Positions 1 through 8,279 of a stretch of DNA of 64,000 nt are shown one piece after another; position 1 is the first letter of the stretch; each line of letters starts with the position of its first letter. The stretch is from Rhizobium sp. 16-449-1b. Its GTDB lineage: Bacteria > Pseudomonadota > Alphaproteobacteria > Rhizobiales > Rhizobiaceae. The notes under the pieces were generated by a model. That model was not told where the DNA came from. It made no database searches and saw nothing but the letters and a program-made list of their open reading frames with translations. Position numbers and translations under genes: made by a program. The stretch is from the NCBI RefSeq assembly GCF_017741935.1, contig NZ_JAGHMH010000014.1, positions 372,001 to 436,000 of the forward strand, read 5' to 3'.

Positions 1-1
1 C

Positions 2-262
2 GTCCAGGGCGCATTGTCCGCCTGCCTGACGCTCTTTCTCAAGACCGCGGTCGAGCAGTTGTCGCGTCGGATGAATGGAACAAAAGCCCTCTGGGCGCCG
101 CCGCTGATCGCCTGCCTGGCATCGAGCGCCATTCTGGCGACGATCCATGCGCTGAGCGGCACGCCTGAAATTCTGAAAACGATCGCGCTGCCGCTGACCG
201 TCTCGACCACCTATGCGGCGATCTACAATTATTCACTGTACCGGAAGGGGGAGCGGGCATGA
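2..262 (+). CDS. C-terminal end of an unidentified membrane protein (partial)
   Basis: The reading frame is open from the first bases of the window, so the gene begins upstream; the visible 86 codons are its C-terminus. Two hydrophobic stretches are visible (around PPLIACLASSAILATIHAL and TIALPLTVSTTYAAIY), followed by a short basic, charged tail (YRKGERA), which suggests an inner-membrane protein. Its stop codon overlaps the start of the next gene (ATGA), so it is translationally coupled to the CDP-alcohol phosphatidyltransferase and may belong to the same lipid-related operon. I do not recognise the family from this fragment. A TTG at position 14 could be read as a start, but it lies in an open frame with no ribosome binding site, so partial is more likely. 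Confidence 0.6.
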   Translation, partial: VQGALSACLTLFLKTAVEQLSRRMNGTKALWAPPLIACLASSAILATIHALSGTPEILKTIALPLTVSTTYAAIYNYSLYRKGERA

Positions 263-912
263 CCGAAACAGGTGACCGCAGGCCGTTGGCGAGCCGCGAC
301 ACGCACTGGGCACGCTCGATTGCGCAATGGCTGGCGTCGAAATCCGTCACGCCCAATCAGATCTCGCAGGCGAGCATGATCGCGGCTGCACTCGCCGGCG
401 GCGCCTTCTTTCTGTCGGGATATCGGACCGGCTGGGCGCAGGCTCCCTTTTTTGTCGGCGCCGCGCTCTTTTGCCAGCTGCGGCTGCTCTGCAATCTCTT
501 CGATGGCATGGTCGCGGTCGAAGGCGGGAAGGGGGCAGCCGATGGGCCGTTCTGGAACGAGTTCCCGGACCGGGTTGCCGATATCCTGATCCTCGTCGGG
601 GCAGGGGCGGGCATCGGGGGGCCGGGGCTCGGCTGGGCGGCGGCGGCTTTTGCGGTGCTCACCGCCTATGTCCGCGAACTCGGCCGCGCCACCGGCCAGC
701 CGAGCGATTTCTCCGGCCCCATGGCCAAACAGCATCGCATGGCAACGATAACGGGCGCCGCAATCCTCTCCGTGTTTCAGCCGCTCTGGGGCGGCACGAA
801 CGAAGTGCTGATTGCCGCGCTATGGCTGATCGCTATCGGCGCCGCATTCACCGCTTTCCGTCGCGGCCGCCGGCTTGTCGCAAGCTTAAAAAGTGGCGGT
901 AGCCAGTCCTGA
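259..912 (+). CDS. CDP-alcohol phosphatidyltransferase family protein
   Basis: A 217-residue polytopic membrane protein. The family transfers a phosphoalcohol from a CDP-alcohol during phospholipid synthesis in the inner membrane, using the motif DGxxAR(x8)G(x3)D(x3)D. Here D82-G83 begins the motif, but the usual Arg is Val87, G96 is present, the position of the third acidic residue is Asn100, and D104 and D108 follow (PDRVAD). The acidic pair therefore looks shifted by one helical turn. This variant may mark a subfamily with another substrate, or weak activity. The start overlaps the previous stop (ATGA). The family assignment is secure; the substrate is unknown. Confidence 0.82.
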   Translation: MTETGDRRPLASRDTHWARSIAQWLASKSVTPNQISQASMIAAALAGGAFFLSGYRTGWAQAPFFVGAALFCQLRLLCNLFDGMVAVEGGKGAADGPFWNEFPDRVADILILVGAGAGIGGPGLGWAAAAFAVLTAYVRELGRATGQPSDFSGPMAKQHRMATITGAAILSVFQPLWGGTNEVLIAALWLIAIGAAFTAFRRGRRLVASLKSGGSQS

Positions 913-989
913 CATTCATTCCGCGCCATTTCGCCGCGCGTACCAAAATCCGCCAAACTGCGCTTGTGGAAAGCTAGGGCAACAATAAA

Positions 990-1056
990 ACAGCTCCGTC
1001 GCTTCTGTTTTCCCCGAAGCGGCCTTGAACTAGCCTCGCTTCGGCGAGGCATTTTT
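990..1056 (+). ncRNA. small RNA candidate with two hairpins (suhB/mmgR-like)
   Basis: Between two unrelated genes lies a compact unit. A hairpin has stem CGCTTC (1000-1005), loop TGTTTTCCCC (1006-1015) and stem GAAGCG (1016-1021). After an 11-nt linker comes a perfect 7-bp hairpin with a TTCG loop and a T-run (1033-1056). A possible promoter, CTTGTG at 963-968 with 17-bp spacing to TAAAAC at 986-991, lies just upstream; if that -10 is used, transcription would start near 997. The size (about 65-70 nt), the unpaired pyrimidine loop and the intrinsic terminator fit trans-acting rhizobial sRNAs. From memory the layout resembles the suhB/mmgR (alpha-r8) family, but I could not run a covariance search. 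It could alternatively be the 3' end of the upstream operon. Confidence 0.6.
1033..1056 (+). terminator. Rho-independent terminator, TTCG tetraloop
   Basis: Stem GCCTCGC (1033-1039), loop TTCG, stem GCGAGGC (1044-1050), then A and five T. It lies 120 nt after the CDP-alcohol phosphatidyltransferase gene and closes the small RNA candidate. Confidence 0.85.
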
Positions 1057-1087
1057 CTCTTCTATCACTCGCCGCCCGCAAAGCCGG

Positions 1088-1870
1088 CTATCGATAGGCC
1101 CGCTCCGAAAACACGCTCATGCCGCTGCGCACCAGAAGCTGGTGCACGAGCCGTCGGCGCATCGGATTTTCAAGCCGCGCCGCCTTGGAGCCGAGAAACT
1201 CGGTTTCGACATGTTCGAACGCCGCTAGATCGGGAGAGGCGGCAATTGCTCTCGAATATTCGGCGTGAAATGCCCGGCGGCAGACATAGGTCTTGTATTT
1301 GGTAATACAGAAAACGGCGAACTCGCCCTGCTGCTCACGCAGGAAATCGGCGACGCCAACCGTCACCTCCGGCCATGTCGGGTTGAACGTATCATCGAAG
1401 GCGGTGATGCCATGATCGGTCAGCGTATCCGCCGCCAGATGCGTGTCAGACATCACGTGATGCAGCATGTGCCCGCCATCGATGCTGAAGAAGCGGACCG
1501 GCCCCACCTTCGCGAAGATATCGGCCGGCTTCAGAAGCGTGCTGTCGCCCTTGATCACCAGGTCCTCCATCACAGGAAGCCCGAGACGGCGGCCGTTTTC
1601 GACAAATTGCAGATATTGCGCGCTGCCCTTCGTTGCACTGTCGAGATCGAAAAGGTCGATGGCAACGATTCGCTCCTCGTCACCGCAAATGCGCCGGAAC
1701 AGGAAATAGGATCGCCCGTAATAGACGCCGATCTCCGCAATCGCCCCTTCAAAACCGGTCAGAGCCTGATGCTGGAGGATCGCCAGGAACACCAGCGCGT
1801 CCGGAGGATCGATGTAACCCTCGATCGTTTGAAGATCATGAAAGATAAACTTGCGAATAGCTGCATCCAT
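1088..1870 (-). CDS. class I SAM-dependent methyltransferase (Methyltransf_24-like)
   Basis: 260 residues with a Rossmann-type SAM-binding motif AEIGVYYG (residues 45-52) and an acidic residue after the second strand (VAIDLFD, D72), as in small-molecule or sugar methyltransferases of the Methyltransf_24 type. SIDGGHMLHHVMSD near residue 128 matches the acidic/His patch often seen in this group, and the C-terminal third has no recognised extra domain. The gene is monocistronic and converges on the small RNA. Its start at 1870 has a GGA purine patch 15 nt upstream, which is weak. Proximity to galE would suit modification of a surface polysaccharide, but that is inference from location only. Confidence 0.72.
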   Translation of the reverse strand: MDAAIRKFIFHDLQTIEGYIDPPDALVFLAILQHQALTGFEGAIAEIGVYYGRSYFLFRRICGDEERIVAIDLFDLDSATKGSAQYLQFVENGRRLGLPVMEDLVIKGDSTLLKPADIFAKVGPVRFFSIDGGHMLHHVMSDTHLAADTLTDHGITAFDDTFNPTWPEVTVGVADFLREQQGEFAVFCITKYKTYVCRRAFHAEYSRAIAASPDLAAFEHVETEFLGSKAARLENPMRRRLVHQLLVRSGMSVFSERAYR

Positions 1871-2214
1871 GCGCGATGTTTTTCCAGATATCTTTGAAGT
1901 CTATTGAAACAGACCTAACAATACACAAAGCATAGACCATGCATGAAAGCTAAAATAAGGCAGTATCATAGGTAGAAAGATTTCCGGCCACCACCAATGG
2001 CACCAACGATATTGTCAGTCGGGAAAATCTTGATCATACATCGTAGGCGAATAATCCTCATTCGACCGGTCCTCGATCTCGGCTAACGAAATTCGCTAAT
2101 CGCGTTGGCCATAAGATGCGGCGAAAGCGGCATACAACCCACTTCGTTCTTTTTATCGCCATCTCGTTGGCCTAACTCTGGTGCTGTCCGATTCCAAATC
2201 ACAGAAGGTGGTGC
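1871..2214. other. 344-bp intergenic region, methyltransferase / galE
   Basis: Divergent spacer, noticeably more AT-rich than the flanking genes, particularly at 1890-2070. It must hold the promoters of both flanking genes, but I see no convincing -35/-10 pair. GAAGGTGG immediately before 2215 is the galE ribosome binding site. The only ATG-started ORF (1997-2086, 29 codons) lacks a ribosome binding site and was not accepted. No repeat or RNA structure stands out. Confidence 0.5.
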
Positions 2215-3198
2215 ATGGCAGGTGAAACAGTTCTGGTCGTTGGTGGTGCAGGCTATATCGGCTCCCACACATGTCTCGATCTCGCCAACAAGGGTTTCAA
2301 GCCCGTCGTTTACGACAACTTCTCGAACGGGCACCGCGAGTTCGTCAAATGGGGTCCGGCCGAAGAAGGCGATATCAGGGATCGCGCGCGCCTCGACGAG
2401 GTTCTGGCCAAGCACAAGCCCGCAGCCATCCTGCACTTCGCGGCCCTGATCGAGGTGGGCGAATCCGTAAAGGACCCGGTCGCCTTCTACGAAAACAACG
2501 TCATCGGCACGCTGACCTTGCTGGCAGCGGCCCAGGCGGCGGGCATCAAGGCCTTCGTTTTCTCCTCCACATGCGCGACCTATGGCCTGCCGCAGAGCGT
2601 GCCGCTCGATGAAACCCACCGCCAGGTGCCGATCAACCCCTACGGCCAGACGAAATACATCGTCGAGCAGGCGCTTGCCGACTACGACAAGTACACCGGC
2701 TTTCGCTCGGTCGTGCTGCGCTATTTCAACGCCGCCGGCGCCGATTTCGAAGGTCGTATCGGCGAGTGGCATCAGCCGGAAACCCACGCGATCCCGCTTG
2801 CGATCGACGCAGCACTCGGACGGCGCGACGGCTTCAAGGTGTTCGGCAGCGACTATGAGACCCGCGACGGAACCTGCGTGCGCGATTATATCCACGTGCT
2901 GGATCTTGCCGACGCGCACGTCCGCGCCGTCGAGCACCTGCTGCGCGGCGGTGACTCGGTCGCGCTCAATCTCGGCACCGGCACCGGCACGACGGTTAAG
3001 GAACTGCTAGGCGCGATCGAAGACGTCTCCGCCAAGCCATTCCCCGTCGAATATGTCGGCCGCCGCGAAGGCGATTCGCATACGCTGGTCGCCAACAACG
3101 ACAAGGCGCGCGAAGTGCTTGGCTGGGTGCCGCAGCATGATCTGTCCCAGATCATCCGCTCGGCCTGGAACTGGCATTCGAAATCCAACCATCACTGA
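2215..3198 (+). CDS. galE: UDP-glucose 4-epimerase (GalE/ExoB)
   Basis: Interconverts UDP-glucose and UDP-galactose in the cytosol using bound NAD; in rhizobia (where it is called exoB) it supplies galactose for exopolysaccharide and LPS. The 327-residue protein is an extended short-chain dehydrogenase: NAD-binding GGAGYIG at residues 10-16, the Ser/Thr of the active site in FSSTCATYG (residues 116-124) and the catalytic YxxxK as Y143-G-Q-T-K147. Length fits the family (about 330). The next gene begins 12 bp after the stop, so the two are probably co-transcribed. Presence beside ndvB and opgC within 20 kb is in keeping with a cell-surface glycan neighbourhood, but operon membership beyond the next gene is not indicated. 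Confidence 0.95.
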   Translation: MAGETVLVVGGAGYIGSHTCLDLANKGFKPVVYDNFSNGHREFVKWGPAEEGDIRDRARLDEVLAKHKPAAILHFAALIEVGESVKDPVAFYENNVIGTLTLLAAAQAAGIKAFVFSSTCATYGLPQSVPLDETHRQVPINPYGQTKYIVEQALADYDKYTGFRSVVLRYFNAAGADFEGRIGEWHQPETHAIPLAIDAALGRRDGFKVFGSDYETRDGTCVRDYIHVLDLADAHVRAVEHLLRGGDSVALNLGTGTGTTVKELLGAIEDVSAKPFPVEYVGRREGDSHTLVANNDKAREVLGWVPQHDLSQIIRSAWNWHSKSNHH

Positions 3199-3210
3199 TT
3201 GGCCAGATCG

Positions 3211-4731
3211 ATGACGGGCAAACCGAACATTCTGCTGATCACCGCGGACCAGTGGCGCGGTGATTGCCTCTCGGCACGCAATCACGCCTGCGTCAGGACG
3301 CCGAATGTCGATGCGCTGGCGGCCGAAGGCACGCTGTTTGCCCGTCATTTCGCTGGTGCCGCGCCGTGTTCGCCGGCGCGCGCCACGCTCTATACCGGCC
3401 TCTACCAGATGAACCACCGGGTTTGCCGCAACGGCTCGCCCCTCGATAGAAGGTTCGACAATCTGGCGCTGGCAGCCCGGCGTGCCGGCTACGAGCCGAC
3501 CCTGTTCGGCTACACGGATACCGCGCCAGACCCCCGCGGCGTCGATGCCAACGATCCGCATCTGACCACCTATGAAGGCCTGCTGCCCGGCTTTACCGCG
3601 CGGCAACTGCTGCCGGAACATGAGAGACAGTGGCTATCCTGGCTTCGTTCGCGCGGGCATACGGAGGCGACGAGCCGCGATATTCATATCCCCTTGGGCG
3701 CCCGCCTCGGCGAAATCTCCAACGCGCCCACCGCCTATTCGAAAGACGAGACGCAGACGGCATTCCTGGCCGGTGAGTTCATTCGCTGGCTGGGCGAACA
3801 GGATACGCCGTGGTTCGCGCACATCTCCTTCCTGCGCCCGCATCCGCCCTTTTCCGCGCCGGCGCCTTATAACGACATGTTTTCGCCTGAGGACGGACCC
3901 GCCTTTTCACGTGCGGCCGATCAAAAGAGCGAACAGGCATCCCACCCCTATCTCGCCTACGCAATGCCGCGGAACGACAAGGGCAGCTTCATCCACGGCG
4001 CAACCGGCCCAGTCGACGACTGGAACGCCGAGGACATCGCGGCAATCCGCGCCATCTACTATGGAATGATCGCCGAAGTGGACGCGCAGCTCGGCCGGAT
4101 TTGGGCGGCACTCCAGGACGCGGGCGCCTGGGAAAACACGGTCATCGTCTTCACGTCAGATCATGCGGAGATGGCCGGCGATCACTGGACCTTCGGCAAG
4201 GGCGGCTTCTTTGACGGGAGCTATCACATCCCGTTGGTCATCCGTGATCCGCGATCGGGCAATCGCGGCGGCACGGTCGAGCACTTCACCAGCGCCGCCG
4301 ATATCTTTCCGACCCTTTGCGACCACCTGAACGTCGAGCGGGAAAACGGCCTGGACGGGCAGTCGTTGCTGCCCTTTACCGAGGGGAAGGGTGTCACAAG
4401 CTGGCGGGATGCGGCCTTCTGGGAGTTCGATTTCCGCGACATCGCCCATCAGCACGCGGAGCGGCACTTCGGCCTGCGATCAAACGAATGCAATCTCGCC
4501 GTTATCAGGGACGAGAATTTCAAATATGTGCACTTCGCCGGATTACCGCCGTTGCTTTTCGATCTCAGGAACGACCCAATGGAGCTACGAAATATCGCAG
4601 CTGATCCGGCGCACGCTTCGACACGGCTCGCCTACGCCGAAAAACTGCTGTCGCTGCGCGCCCGTCATCTCGACCAAACCTTGGCCTATACCGAGCTGAC
4701 GGAGAAAGGGCCGGTTCGACACCGGCCCTAA
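3211..4731 (+). CDS. sulfatase-fold hydrolase, phosphonate monoester hydrolase-like
   Basis: 506 residues of the alkaline phosphatase superfamily. Asp13 (TADQW) and D317-H318 (TSDHAE) are predicted metal ligands. C53 lies in CSPARATLYTG, the type I sulfatase signature in which Cys is oxidised to formylglycine, the catalytic nucleophile. Segments such as NHR..GSPLD, RPHPPF and KYVHFAGLPPLLFDLRNDP recall, from memory, the Rhizobium leguminosarum phosphonate monoester hydrolase/phosphodiesterase, so that activity is more likely than a classical sulfatase. A TTG at 3199 could add four residues; the ATG at 3211 gives the better N-terminus. There is no signal peptide, so it acts in the cytosol. It follows galE by 12 bp. 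Confidence 0.82.
   Translation: MTGKPNILLITADQWRGDCLSARNHACVRTPNVDALAAEGTLFARHFAGAAPCSPARATLYTGLYQMNHRVCRNGSPLDRRFDNLALAARRAGYEPTLFGYTDTAPDPRGVDANDPHLTTYEGLLPGFTARQLLPEHERQWLSWLRSRGHTEATSRDIHIPLGARLGEISNAPTAYSKDETQTAFLAGEFIRWLGEQDTPWFAHISFLRPHPPFSAPAPYNDMFSPEDGPAFSRAADQKSEQASHPYLAYAMPRNDKGSFIHGATGPVDDWNAEDIAAIRAIYYGMIAEVDAQLGRIWAALQDAGAWENTVIVFTSDHAEMAGDHWTFGKGGFFDGSYHIPLVIRDPRSGNRGGTVEHFTSAADIFPTLCDHLNVERENGLDGQSLLPFTEGKGVTSWRDAAFWEFDFRDIAHQHAERHFGLRSNECNLAVIRDENFKYVHFAGLPPLLFDLRNDPMELRNIAADPAHASTRLAYAEKLLSLRARHLDQTLAYTELTEKGPVRHRP
4707..4729 (-). terminator. hairpin terminator for the DUF1993 gene, inside the sulfatase-like gene
   Basis: Perfect 9-bp inverted repeat AGGGCCGGT (4707-4715), 5-nt loop, ACCGGCCCT (4721-4729). 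Read on the minus strand it is followed by TTTCTC, so it can terminate the convergent gene that stops at 4739. The repeat occupies the last codons and part of the stop of the plus-strand gene, which has no T-run of its own after it. Confidence 0.6.
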
Positions 4732-4738
4732 TCGATCT

Positions 4739-5248
4739 TCAGGAGAAACGTCCGAGATAATCGAGCTTGCCGACCTGCGCACCCTTGTTGCGCAGGATCG
4801 CGTGCGCCATCGAGATGTGGAAATAGAAATTCGGCAGCGCGAAGCTCAAGACGTAGTCGTCGCCACGAAAGACCGTTCTGTTGCCGCCGGGCGAAATGAC
4901 GACCTCGCGGGTTTCGGCACCATCGAGCGTATCCGGCGAAACGGTCGCAAGATAGGCTTCCGTTTTCGCGACGCGCGCCCTGAGCTCGGCGATCGTCGTC
5001 TCATTGTCCTCGAATTTCGGCGCGTCCGTACCCGTTAGCCGTGCAATGGCAAGCTTGGCGCTATCGGTGGCCCGCTGGTATTGGCCGGAAAACGGCAGCA
5101 TGTCCGGCGCCAGCCGCGTCGCGACTAGCTCCACGGGATCGATGCCTTTCTCGCTGGCGAAGGCCTCCGCTTTGTCGAGATAGTTGGTCAACGTTGTCAG
5201 GCCGCGCTGAAATACCGGCACTGTCAGGCGATAGATTGAAATAGACAT
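4739..5248 (-). CDS. DUF1993 family protein
   Basis: 169 residues, predicted mostly helical and soluble, with no signal peptide. The sequence (MSISIYRLTVPVFQRGL at the start, then DMLPFSGQYQ and a C-terminal NFYFHISMAHAILRNKG) matches the DUF1993 family, which resembles DinB-like four-helix proteins and has no established function. An upstream start at 5260 would add MESA, but the start at 5248 has a well-placed GGAGAG 5-10 nt before it and is preferred. It converges on the sulfatase-like gene with a 7-bp gap and is monocistronic. Confidence 0.8.
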   Translation of the reverse strand: MSISIYRLTVPVFQRGLTTLTNYLDKAEAFASEKGIDPVELVATRLAPDMLPFSGQYQRATDSAKLAIARLTGTDAPKFEDNETTIAELRARVAKTEAYLATVSPDTLDGAETREVVISPGGNRTVFRGDDYVLSFALPNFYFHISMAHAILRNKGAQVGKLDYLGRFS

Positions 5249-5507
5249 TGCGCTCTCCACCGGGGCCGACGATCGGCCACCGTTTCCGCGATATCATATA
5301 GTCGGGCCACATATCATTTTCATCGGCTCGCGCTGCATTCTCGATGTTTTTAAGGCGTCGCGGCCAGGCCGTCGTAGCGCGCCTAACCGTGAGTTGTTGC
5401 GCCAAAATAATCCCAAAAAAGAGGTGGCTTATTTTACCAGCTTTTCTATTCTGCGCGCTTCGCATCGCTCGCCCTGGTTCACGGGATGAGGGCTTACAGG
5501 AACTGAC

Positions 5508-6566
5508 ATGCAATTCGTATTCGACGGCCACAACGACGTTCTTCTCCGCCTCTGGACGCATGAGCGGGAGGGCGGCGATCCCATTGCCGAGTTTGCGAAC
5601 GGAACGGACACCGGCCACATCGACGCTCCACGCGCCAAGGCAGGTGGCCTCGCCGGCGGCCTTTGCGCCATCTACATTCCCTCGGGCGATCTGGTCTTCG
5701 CCGATCCCGACAAGGACGGCCACTACGTCACCCCGCTCGCAGCGCCTCTCGATCCATTGCCATCGCTGCGGATCGCCAATGAAATGGCCGCGATCGCCCT
5801 GCGCCTCGATCGCGCCGGCGCCTGGCGTCTGTGCCGCACGGTCAAGGACATCCGCAGATCCATCGAAGACGGCGTCTTCGCCGCTGTCATGCATATGGAA
5901 GGCTGCGAGGCGATCGGCTCGGATCTGGCCGCGCTGGAAGTCTTCTACGCCGCGGGACTGCGCTCGCTCGGCCCCGTCTGGAGCCGGCACAACATCTTCG
6001 GCCACGGCGTTCCGTTTGCCTTCCCGATGTCGCCGGATACCGGCCTTGGCCTGACCGACGCCGGCTTCGAATTGGTTCGCGAGTGCAACCGCCTGGGCAT
6101 CATGATCGATCTCGCCCACATCACCGAAAAGGGCTTCTGGGATGTGGCGAAGACGACGGACCAGCCGCTCGTCGCCAGCCACTCGAACGTCCACGCGCTG
6201 ACACCGGTCGCCCGCAACCTGACGGACAGGCAGCTCGACGCGATCAAGGAAAGCCGCGGCCTCGTCGGCCTCAACTACGCAACCGCCATGCTGCGCGACG
6301 ACGCCCGCTCGGACGGCGACACGCCGCTCAGCGACATGGTTCGCCATATCGACTACCTCGTCGAGCGCATCGGCATCGATTGCGTGGCGCTCGGATCGGA
6401 CTTCGATGGCGCAACTATACCGGATGAAATCGGCGACGCCTCGGGCAACCAGAAGCTGATTGATGCGCTTCAGCGTGCTGGATATGGTGGCGAGGATTTG
6501 AAGAAAATGGCCAGCGAAAACTGGCTTCGGATTCTGTCTTCGGCATGGGGAGAAGAGGCTGCCTGA
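5508..6566 (+). CDS. dipeptidase, peptidase family M19 (membrane/renal dipeptidase type)
   Basis: A 352-residue di-zinc enzyme of the amidohydrolase fold that cleaves dipeptides, including some with D-residues. Zinc ligands are visible in order: H8 and D10 (DGHND), the bridging Glu in HMEGCEAIG near residue 130, a His in DLAHI, a His in ASHSNVHAL near 225, and GSDFDG near 295, which is diagnostic of M19. No signal peptide is seen, so the bacterial enzyme is cytosolic. It is the first gene of a six-gene cluster with a peptide-type ABC importer starting 51 bp later, which suggests it hydrolyses the imported substrate. The start is preceded by AGGAAC. Confidence 0.92.
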   Translation: MQFVFDGHNDVLLRLWTHEREGGDPIAEFANGTDTGHIDAPRAKAGGLAGGLCAIYIPSGDLVFADPDKDGHYVTPLAAPLDPLPSLRIANEMAAIALRLDRAGAWRLCRTVKDIRRSIEDGVFAAVMHMEGCEAIGSDLAALEVFYAAGLRSLGPVWSRHNIFGHGVPFAFPMSPDTGLGLTDAGFELVRECNRLGIMIDLAHITEKGFWDVAKTTDQPLVASHSNVHALTPVARNLTDRQLDAIKESRGLVGLNYATAMLRDDARSDGDTPLSDMVRHIDYLVERIGIDCVALGSDFDGATIPDEIGDASGNQKLIDALQRAGYGGEDLKKMASENWLRILSSAWGEEAA

Positions 6567-6617
6567 GACTGCTGACGTGCTTTGATTGAATTCAAGAATG
6601 AACAGGGGACGAAAATT

Positions 6618-8261
6618 ATGATGATGACCAGATTGAACCGCAGCTTCCGTGCGCTTTCCGCCGGCGCCGCTCTTTCCATCCTGATGATGGCCGCGCCCGC
6701 CGCCTTCGCCGAGACCCCGAAGGATACCCTCGTCGAGGGCTTCGCGATCGACGACATCATCACCATGGATCCGGGCGAAGCATTCGAGCTTTCGACCGCC
6801 GAGATGACCAGCAACACCTACAGCCTGCTCGTGCGCCTCGACATGGCCGACACGTCCAAGGTCAAGGGCGATCTCGCCGAGAGCTGGACCGTTTCGGATG
6901 ACGGCCTGACCTATACGTTCAAGCTGAAGCCCGGCATGAAGTTCGCCTCCGGCAACCCGATCACCGCCGAAGACGTTGCATGGTCCTTCGAGCGCGCCGT
7001 CAAGCTCGACAAGAGCCCCGCCTTCATCATCACCCAGTTCGGCATCACTGGCGACAACGTCACCGAGAAGGCCAAGGCGACCGACGAGAACACCTTCACT
7101 TTCACCGTCGACAAGCCCTACGCGCCGAGCTTCGTCTTGAACTGCCTCACGGCAACGGTTGCTTCCGTCGTCGACAAGAAGCTGGTTCTCGACCACGTCA
7201 AGCCGGTCACCCCGTCGGCCGACTACAAATACGACAACGATTTCGGCAATGAGTGGCTGAAGACCGGCTATGCCGGCTCCGGCGCCTTCAAGCTGCGCGA
7301 ATGGCGCGCCAACGAAGTGGTCGTGCTCGAGCGCAACGACAACTACTACGGCGAAAAGGCCAAGCTCGCCCGCGTCATCTATCGCTTCATGAAGGAAAGC
7401 TCCGCCCAGCGCCTGGCGCTTGAGGCCGGTGACATCGACATCGCCCGCAACCTGGAGCCCGGCGACCTCGACGCCGTTGCCAAGAACGCCGATCTCGCCA
7501 GCGAAAGCGCGCCGAAGGGCACTGTCTACTTCATCAGCCTCAACTCCAAGAACGAGAACCTGAAGAAGCCGGAAGTCCAGGAAGCCTTCAAGTACCTGGT
7601 CGACTACGACGCGATTGGCGCCACCCTGATCAAGGGTATCGGCGAAATCCACCAGACCTTCCTGCCGAAGGGCCAGCTCGGCGCGCTTGACGAGAACCCC
7701 TACAAGTTCGACGTCGCCAAGGCCAAGGAGCTGCTCGCCAAGGCAGGCCTGAAGGACGGCTTCTCGGTCACTATCGACGTGCGCAACACGCAGCCGGTAA
7801 CCGGTATCGCCGAATCCATCCAGCAGTCGGTCGCCCAGGCCGGCATCAAGATGGAAATCATCCCGGGTGACGGCAAGCAGACTCTGACCAAGTTCCGTGC
7901 CCGCACGCACGACATCTACATCGGCCAGTGGGGCTCGGACTACTTCGACCCGAACTCCAACGCCGATACCTTCACCAGCAACCCGGATAACTCCGACGCC
8001 GGTACCGTGAAGACGCTCGCCTGGCGCAACACGTTTGAAGCACCTGAGCTGGACAAGGAAGCCAAGGCTGCCCTGCTCGAACGCGACAACGACAAGCGCG
8101 CGGCGATGTATCAGGACATCCAGAAGAAGTACCTGGCCAACAGCCCGTTCGTCTTCATCTTCCAGCAGACCGAGGTCGCGGGCTACCGCAAGGGCGTAAC
8201 GAACTTCAAACTCGGCCCGAGCTTCGACACCAACTATGTCGGCATGATCGGCAAGGAATGA
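6618..8261 (+). CDS. ABC transporter substrate-binding protein, peptide/nickel type (SBP_bac_5)
   Basis: Periplasmic receptor of the importer encoded downstream; 547 residues, normal for DppA/OppA-like proteins. The N-terminus is a Sec signal peptide (basic MTRLNR, hydrophobic core, cleavage predicted after AFA at residue 31). The mature part shows cluster C features: LAESWTVSDDGLTYTFKL, then ITAEDVAWSFERA, and a C-terminal YVGMIGKE. An in-frame start at 6582 was rejected because AGGGGAC sits correctly before 6618. High expression is plausible: codon use is strongly C/G-ending. The ligand is probably a di- or oligopeptide, inferred from the dipeptidase neighbour. Confidence 0.93.
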   Translation: MMMTRLNRSFRALSAGAALSILMMAAPAAFAETPKDTLVEGFAIDDIITMDPGEAFELSTAEMTSNTYSLLVRLDMADTSKVKGDLAESWTVSDDGLTYTFKLKPGMKFASGNPITAEDVAWSFERAVKLDKSPAFIITQFGITGDNVTEKAKATDENTFTFTVDKPYAPSFVLNCLTATVASVVDKKLVLDHVKPVTPSADYKYDNDFGNEWLKTGYAGSGAFKLREWRANEVVVLERNDNYYGEKAKLARVIYRFMKESSAQRLALEAGDIDIARNLEPGDLDAVAKNADLASESAPKGTVYFISLNSKNENLKKPEVQEAFKYLVDYDAIGATLIKGIGEIHQTFLPKGQLGALDENPYKFDVAKAKELLAKAGLKDGFSVTIDVRNTQPVTGIAESIQQSVAQAGIKMEIIPGDGKQTLTKFRARTHDIYIGQWGSDYFDPNSNADTFTSNPDNSDAGTVKTLAWRNTFEAPELDKEAKAALLERDNDKRAAMYQDIQKKYLANSPFVFIFQQTEVAGYRKGVTNFKLGPSFDTNYVGMIGKE

Positions 8262-8279
8262 TCCGGCAGGATTGATAGA

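Noticed and set aside
1997..2086. 29-codon ORF in the methyltransferase/galE spacer
   Set aside because: No ribosome binding site and no conserved-looking sequence.
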